64,000 bases of DNA from NCBI RefSeq assembly GCF_031755915.1, contig NC_083388.1, forward strand, positions 12,102,501 through 12,166,500, in the 5' to 3' direction. The notes below the pieces were generated by a model. That model was not told where the DNA came from. It worked only from the letters and a program-made list of their open reading frames with translations, and made no database searches. Positions 59,216 to 64,000 of this stretch are shown piece by piece (within the stretch, counting starts at the first letter, position 1; each line of letters begins with the position of its first letter). A program made the position numbers and the translations under genes. The DNA comes from Ziziphus jujuba (lineage: Eukaryota > Streptophyta > Magnoliopsida > Rosales > Rhamnaceae).

Positions 59216-60162
59216 TTATTCACTTTCGACTACGTTTTGTACATTTTTCCCTTTTTGAACATCAATAGGAAACAGGGGTAGAAAAATAGGAGTTTCAGGT
59301 GGATTTCGAACTGAGTCAAGCTCTTCGAGAACCACTTTACTCTTAAGTTTAAAATTGTTCATATAATCCTCTTCTAAGAAAGTAGCATGAGTACTCACTA
59401 TCACCTTTTTTTTCTTTGGATTATAAAATATTCCACCTCTCATTCCCTTGGAATAGCCAATAAACATATATAATTCTGTACGCCATTCCAATTTTTGAGA
59501 TTTCTGTGCTAAGACATGTGCCAGGGCACCCCAAATCCGAATATGGTTTAGATTGTGTTTGTGCCCTTTCCATAATTCTGTGGGTGTCTTTAAATAGATT
59601 TAGATGGAACCAAGTTTAGTATATATACAGCTGTTTTTAAGGCATATCCCCAGAACGATTCAGGTATTGATGAATAACTAAGCATTGACCTCGCCATATC
59701 TAAAAAGGATCTATTTCTCCTTTTAGAGACTCCATTTATCTGGAGGGTTCCAGGAGATGATAATTGAGAAATTGTCCCTTCTTTAGCCAAGTAAGACTTG
59801 AACTCTCTAGACAAGTATTCACTATCTCGGTCAGACCGAGGCTGCTTGATATGGACATCCAATTGCTTTTCTACCTCAGCCTTATACTCTCGAAATTTAT
59901 CAAAAGCTTCAGACTTATGGCGCATTAGGTAAACATAGCCATATCTTGAGTAGTCATCAGTAAATGTGATGAAATACTCATACCCGCCTCTGGCTTGAAC
60001 ACTCATTAGTCCATATACATTAGTATGTACCAATTCTAATTGTATGGTGGCACGATTTCCTTTGGCCTTGAAAGGCCTCTTTGTCATTTTACCTTCTAAA
60101 TATGATTCACATACTGGTATGGATTCAAAGATCAAGGAATTTAAAATTTCATTTTTAATCAA
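59216..60162 (-). pseudogene. copia 2 integrase
   Basis: 59590-60162: HTNVYGLMSVQARGGYEYF (first catalytic Asp replaced by Asn), TFTDDYSRYGYVYLMRHKSE, QPRSDRDSEYLSREFKSYL (second Asp kept) and VSKRRNRSFLDMARSML (Glu replaced by Lys), ending SFWGYALKTAVYILNLVPSK. The frame is then broken and resumes at 59216-59491 with LYMFIGYSKGMRGGIFYNP and STHATFLEEDYM, the integrase C-terminal segment. Confidence 0.85.
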
Positions 60163-60301
60163 ACCATGAATTCTGCTAGAATTAATATGACCAAATCACA
60201 AATGCCATAAATAGATTTCATTTAAAACCTTCCTTTTCTTAGATAAGGGAAGTTCCTTATCATCATTATTTTAATGGCATTAATACTATAATACAAAGGA
60301 G

Positions 60302-60688
60302 TTAAAAGAATAGATCATTAATCAATAATCTGGAACAAATAAAAGTATTATTACTCTTTATTGAAACTGAGGAATTAAACTGCACTGTTAAACCATGTTC
60401 AACTAAACAACTAACAAAAACCAAATTCCTCTTAAAATCCAGAATAAAAAAATAGTCTGATAAACTTAAAATTTTATTATCAAAATATAACTCCACTAGT
60501 CCTACTGCCATTACGGAGATATATTCTCTGTTTCCTAACTTCAAGCTTCTTTGTCCTTTACTGAGTGGGCTGCTTTGTTTGAACCACTGCAAAGAGTAAC
60601 AAACATGATTAGTGGCTCTTGAATCAATGATCCATTTATCATTGTAATTCTTCACTATACAAGTCTCAACAACATTTAGACTACCCAT
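60302..60688 (-). pseudogene. copia 2 protease and pre-integrase segment
   Basis: KWIIDSRATNHVCYSLQWF is the protease active site; the usual DSGAT has become DSRAT, so the Gly is lost while the Asp remains. FILDFKRNLVFVSCLVEHG is the pre-integrase landmark. The frame ends at 60302, before the integrase start. Confidence 0.8.
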
Positions 60689-60712
60689 ACCTGATTTAGG
60701 GCAATTCTTCTT

Positions 60713-61518
60713 CTAGTGACCTTTCTGTCCGCACTTGAAGCACTTGCCTTTCGGCTTCTTCATTACAGCTGGTTTGGTAGCTGGACTTGTTCCCTTTTGC
60801 TTCTTATTCTTCTTTCCACCCTTAGGTTTCCCTTTAGGTTTTGAGGAACTTTCAGCACGATAAGCACTTCCTTGCTTCCCAAAAGACCTTTCAGCACACT
60901 CAAGCTTGTGCATCAGTTCAACAGGAGTAAGCTTTAGTTTGTTCATATTATAGTTCATTTTGAACTGACTAAAGCTATCCGGTAGAGATTCCAAGATCAT
61001 GTCTATCTTCATCTCTTGTTCCAGCTTAGCCCCCATCACTTCCACAGTACTGATGTGCACCATCATCTTTAGATAATAGTCCCGCACACTTCCTCCAATC
61101 ATACGAGTGTTCATTAGTGCCTCCATAGTTACTTGTCTAGTAGTACTGCTACTTTTAGCAAATATCCCATCTAAAGTCTAAATTATTTCTGATACACACT
61201 CTAGATTATCAAGTTGCTTCTATAGATGCTGACAAGAATATAACAGCGAGCTATTGTATTCACCCCTTGCCAATCTTCAAATTGCTTCTTAGTTTCTTTT
61301 GAAGCATTAGCAGCGGGCTTCTAGGGTTTCTAAGTTGTTGTAATGAATTTTATTTTCTCAAAATCAAGGACAATGTAAAGATTGGTTTTCCTTAGGTCAT
61401 AGTTATTTCCATCCAATGGTTTTTGATTCAAAATTGTAGCTAGAGGATTAAAAGATGCTATTTTTTGAAAATTAAAATGCACACATATTAACACGTAATC
61501 AACACAACAACCATACAA
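60713..61518 (-). pseudogene. copia 2 Gag
   Basis: 61330-61518 has SFNPLATILNQKPLDGNNYD, the N-terminal Gag landmark of this copia group. 60713-61126 has MIGGSVRDYYLKMMVHIS, ESLPDSFSQFKMNYNMNK, a basic linker and the zinc knuckle beginning CFKCGQKGH, whose last Cys lies beyond the stop at 60715. The piece between (61127-61329) is frameshifted. Confidence 0.82.
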
Positions 61519-63258
61519 ATATGTAGATCCCTTAAACTACTTATTATTAATGTTTATTGTAACAATAATTTAATTTCCATTACAAATACTTACGTTGGGT
61601 AAGACATTTGTAATAAATTAAATTTTGAACATGGTATGTTTTAATGTCCTACTAAGTTAGCTCTCAGGAAGGTGAGGTGGATCTTAGACTCATTAAAAAT
61701 CTACCTCCTTAGACAGAGCCTTCTTAGATAATACCAACACATACCACTCAAAATTGAATTAAAAAATTAAAACTTTTTGAACCCGATATGTATAGTGTCC
61801 TACCAAGTCAACTCCCAGGAAAGATGAGGTGGGTCAAAGACTCCTTAAAAATCTACCTCCTTAGACAGAGCCTTCTCAGATAACACAAATACATATCATT
61901 CAAAATTAATTTTAGAAATCAACCATTATTTCAATAATCTTTGGGCTTTTAATAACACTAGCAGAGTCCCGTTAGGAGGATTATTAATGCTATTAAAATT
62001 GATTGTAATAACCATTAATTTAATTTCAAAATTATCTTTAATATCTAAGTATTGTCGACATTGGACCGTACAACCTCATTAAAATTTTAAAATTATTTTA
62101 GATCCAATCCAATAAAATCCGGTCATGCTTATCCGTTGGGGCATCAAATAACCAATTTATTATTGGACCCTTAATGGAGCCCATAGGTTTCAAAATAATT
62201 GAAACCTTCACCCATTCAATATTTTACATTAATTAATTAGGGTTTTCCATAATAATATTATCTAGATGAAACAAATATTATTATGCACATGTATATATCA
62301 AATGACGCAATTATATGGCACCACCTATTCTACATGGCATGTTTAGCACATATCACATGTTATATCCATATCATTTAAATAATTATAAACATAGAATAAT
62401 TAATAGGCCATAATCCATAATTTCCTAGAAAAGAAAATTACAAGTCCAAGAGGGCTAAGAAGCCCAACTTGATATCTGACCCGTACTTCTTCTTTTCTGC
62501 AAGTCTTGTAAGCCTATGGGATGTGGGTCAAGTTAGAATTGGTTTCTAGGGTTTTTAGCCCAGAAAATATAAAACCCTAACATGTCCCCTATTAATCCCG
62601 AACACCAAAACCTCCTCCAGTCGCCACACAAAACTCGGATCATTACAAAATTTTACAGAGAGATAGATAGCCGTCGGAAGAACCATCTCCCCAAAAATCA
62701 TCAAATTCCAACCATGCACACGCCGCCATGCACCTGATGGATATAGGTGCATGAAACCCACTCTCAGACACTTTGAATGATGCGTGTAGGGGCGTGAAGC
62801 CTCTTCCAGTGGCCATCCTCCTCCCACCGATCTTCCTCCATGTCATGCGTCTTCTTTGGGTGTTGGTTTGTCAAAATATGGCTTCAATCGGCACAAAAAA
62901 TGATGAACAGCAAGACATATACAGTTTTCTCAGGTACTTTTACATATTTTTCCAATAAATCCAAATTTACATATAAAAATTCAAATATAAAAATTCAAAT
63001 AAAAACTGGAGGAAATAAATCAATCAATCAAGGAGGAAACCTTAATCTTATGATTAGCCTCCTTGTTACATCCAAAAAAAAAAAAAAAGTACAAGTAAAA
63101 TTCTACTGTGGATTAAGGCCAAAACTAAATCATTCATTCATATCAAAAAAATTATAAATAACATGAACAATAGAATCTTAGGTGCCATATATCTAATATA
63201 CATCACATATACATGGAAAAATAAAACAATGGATTCGATTTATTACACACCGATTCAA
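61519..63258 (-). other. Long leader of copia 2
   Basis: About 1.74 kb between gag and the primer site. It contains a tandem pair of about 155 bp (61640-61950), with CATTAAAAATCTACCTCCTT or CCTTAAAAATCTACCTCCTT and AGACAGAGCCTTCT in each, an A run at 63077-63090 and a GC-richer block (about 62500-62870) with overlapping open frames of no known family. Confidence 0.6.
61640..61950 (+). repeat. ~155-bp tandem pair in copia 2 leader
   Basis: GTCCTACTAAGTTAGCTCTC...AAAATTGAATT and GTCCTACCAAGTCAACTCCC...AAAATTAATTT match closely through the shared AATCTACCTCCTTAGACAG. Confidence 0.8.
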
Positions 63259-63276
63259 TCATGGCTTTGATACAAT
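63259..63276 (-). promoter_or_regulatory. Primer binding site of copia 2
   Basis: The - strand reads AT then TGTATCAAAGCC right after the LTR end CCAACA, a one- or two-base decay of the Met-tRNA site TGGTATCAGAGC. Confidence 0.75.
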
Positions 63277-63420
63277 TGTTGGAATCATACATACAGCGGA
63301 AGCCTGATCGTAATTGAATAAAGCATTTGATAAATTATGTCACTATCTATATTATATTTTACTAACGTTTTGCGCAGGACCTTCCAAACTATTCTCCAAG
63401 TGACAGATCTACGTGTGATG
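63277..63420 (-). repeat. Truncated 5' LTR of copia 2
   Basis: About 144 bp match the outer third of 56559-57042, from TGTTGGAATCATACATACAG to TCCAAGTGACA. The rest of the LTR is absent. Confidence 0.8.
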
Positions 63421-63489
63421 CAAACTAGGTATCTCAACAATATCTTCAAGCCAAAGAAATTGCCTGATTTTTTTTCTGGCCACTTCTCA

Positions 63490-63893
63490 GTCCCCGTTTA
63501 TTAATCTTGAGCCTCACACTACTTCTTAAGCCCTCTAAAATATAAATTGGCGTAGTGCCATGTCAGAGGAATTCAATGTCTTAGTTCAAAATGGCACATG
63601 GGAACTGGTTCCTCCTCACTCTAGTTGTAGTTTAGGTGGTAGTAAATGGGTGTGCAGAATAAAGATGGACTCTAATGGAACCATAAGTAGGTATAAAGCA
63701 CGTTTGTTTGCAAAAGGATATAATCAATGGCCAGGACTTGATTATTTAGAGACTTTCAGTCCCATCATTAATCCAGCCACAATCCGAATTGTGTTATCCA
63801 TGGTTTGGCTAGGAACTGGCCATTCCGTCAACTTGACATCAACAACACATTCCTTCATGAGCATCTTTATGAAGAAGTTTACATGAAGCAGCC
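63490..63893 (+). pseudogene. RT fragment of a third copia element
   Basis: Frame 63560-63886 reads MSEEFNVLVQNGTWELVPPH, GSKWVCRIKMDSNGTISRYK, ARLFAKGYNQWPGLDYLETF and SPIINPATIRIVLSM, the start of RT in a copia group different from copia 1 and 2. Upstream the same frame has two stops (EPHTTS and AL). A one-base loss shifts the last part, after which VYMKQP can be read before the break at 63893. It is cut on the left by copia 2 sequence and on the right by LTR A. Confidence 0.82.
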
Positions 63894-64000
63894 TGATACA
63901 AACCTAGGATAACCTATGCCTAAACCCGTATTATATTAGTCCGGATCTAATTATGTTCAAGTTCTAATGGTCACCTTAACCTTTAATCAGCATGTGATTA
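63894..64000 (-). mobile_element. Family-A LTR, copy 3 (runs off the window)
   Basis: Starts TGATACAAACCTAGGATAAC and matches 29842-29948 and 7-113. Only its first 107 bp are visible. It interrupts the copia fragment between MKQP and the usual next residues. Confidence 0.85.

Larger units (their letters stand above)
56559..63420 (-). mobile_element. Ty1/copia retrotransposon 2, 5' truncated
   Basis: LTR sequence at 56559-57042 recurs at 63277-63420 in part. On the - strand the order is truncated 5' LTR, primer site, long leader, gag, protease, integrase, RT, RNase H, 3' LTR. The left flank is unit 3. The right end is lost: the LTR breaks off at about 63420 against a different copia fragment. 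All ORFs are disrupted, and RT has lost its YxDD Asp residues. Confidence 0.88.

Noticed and set aside
62555..62846. Leader ORFs of copia 2 as a protein gene
   Set aside because: Two overlapping frames, no domain; kept only as a composition oddity in the findings.

Overview
The window looks like plant nuclear DNA, most likely an AT-rich eudicot genome. It is gene-poor, dense in TA, AAT and poly-T runs, and filled with nested LTR retrotransposons of both plant superfamilies, plus MITE-like and Helitron-like insertions. I found no intact host gene, rRNA, tRNA or CRISPR array. The species cannot be named from this sequence.

Layout, left to right. (1) 1-19331 is an old, internally deleted Ty3/gypsy element on the + strand. 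It has a partial left LTR (1172-1784), a foldback MITE (1788-2279), a gag remnant (about 2455-3180), a long 3' region, and a right LTR (17445-19331). A solo LTR of a second Ty3/gypsy family (family A, 7-1139) lies next to the left LTR. A full-length Tat-lineage Ty3/gypsy element (3914-15543, - strand, 5-bp TSD TTTCC) sits in the 3' region. The Tat element carries gag, protease, RT, an extra RNase H and integrase on the - strand, and a separate ORF on the opposite strand near its 3' LTR. (2) 20074-56558 is a head-to-tail duplication of a roughly 5.5-kb sequence (two full units and a truncated third). Later, independent TE insertions stretched the units: a Ty1/copia element (21078-28181, itself carrying a Helitron-like insert) and a family-A solo LTR (29842-30970) in unit 1; a Tekay-type solo LTR (36131-38942), an 11.25-kb Tekay-type element with two giant LTRs and almost no internal region (40141-51392), and another Tekay-type solo LTR (52348-54864) in unit 2. 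Each unit supplies an empty-site control for the insertions in the other. The unit contains decayed, acidic, exon-like modules that I cannot assign to a family. (3) 56559-63420 is a Ty1/copia element on the - strand inserted in unit 3, with its 5' LTR truncated. It abuts a + strand fragment of a third copia element (63490-63893), which is cut by a third family-A LTR that runs off the window.

The genes belong to retrotransposon life cycles (gag, protease, integrase, RT, RNase H), and every copy is broken by stops, frameshifts or changed catalytic residues. The most interesting items are the antisense ORF of the Tat element, the Tekay derivative with a 235-bp internal domain, the tandem duplication dated by its insertions, and the unidentified acidic module family.
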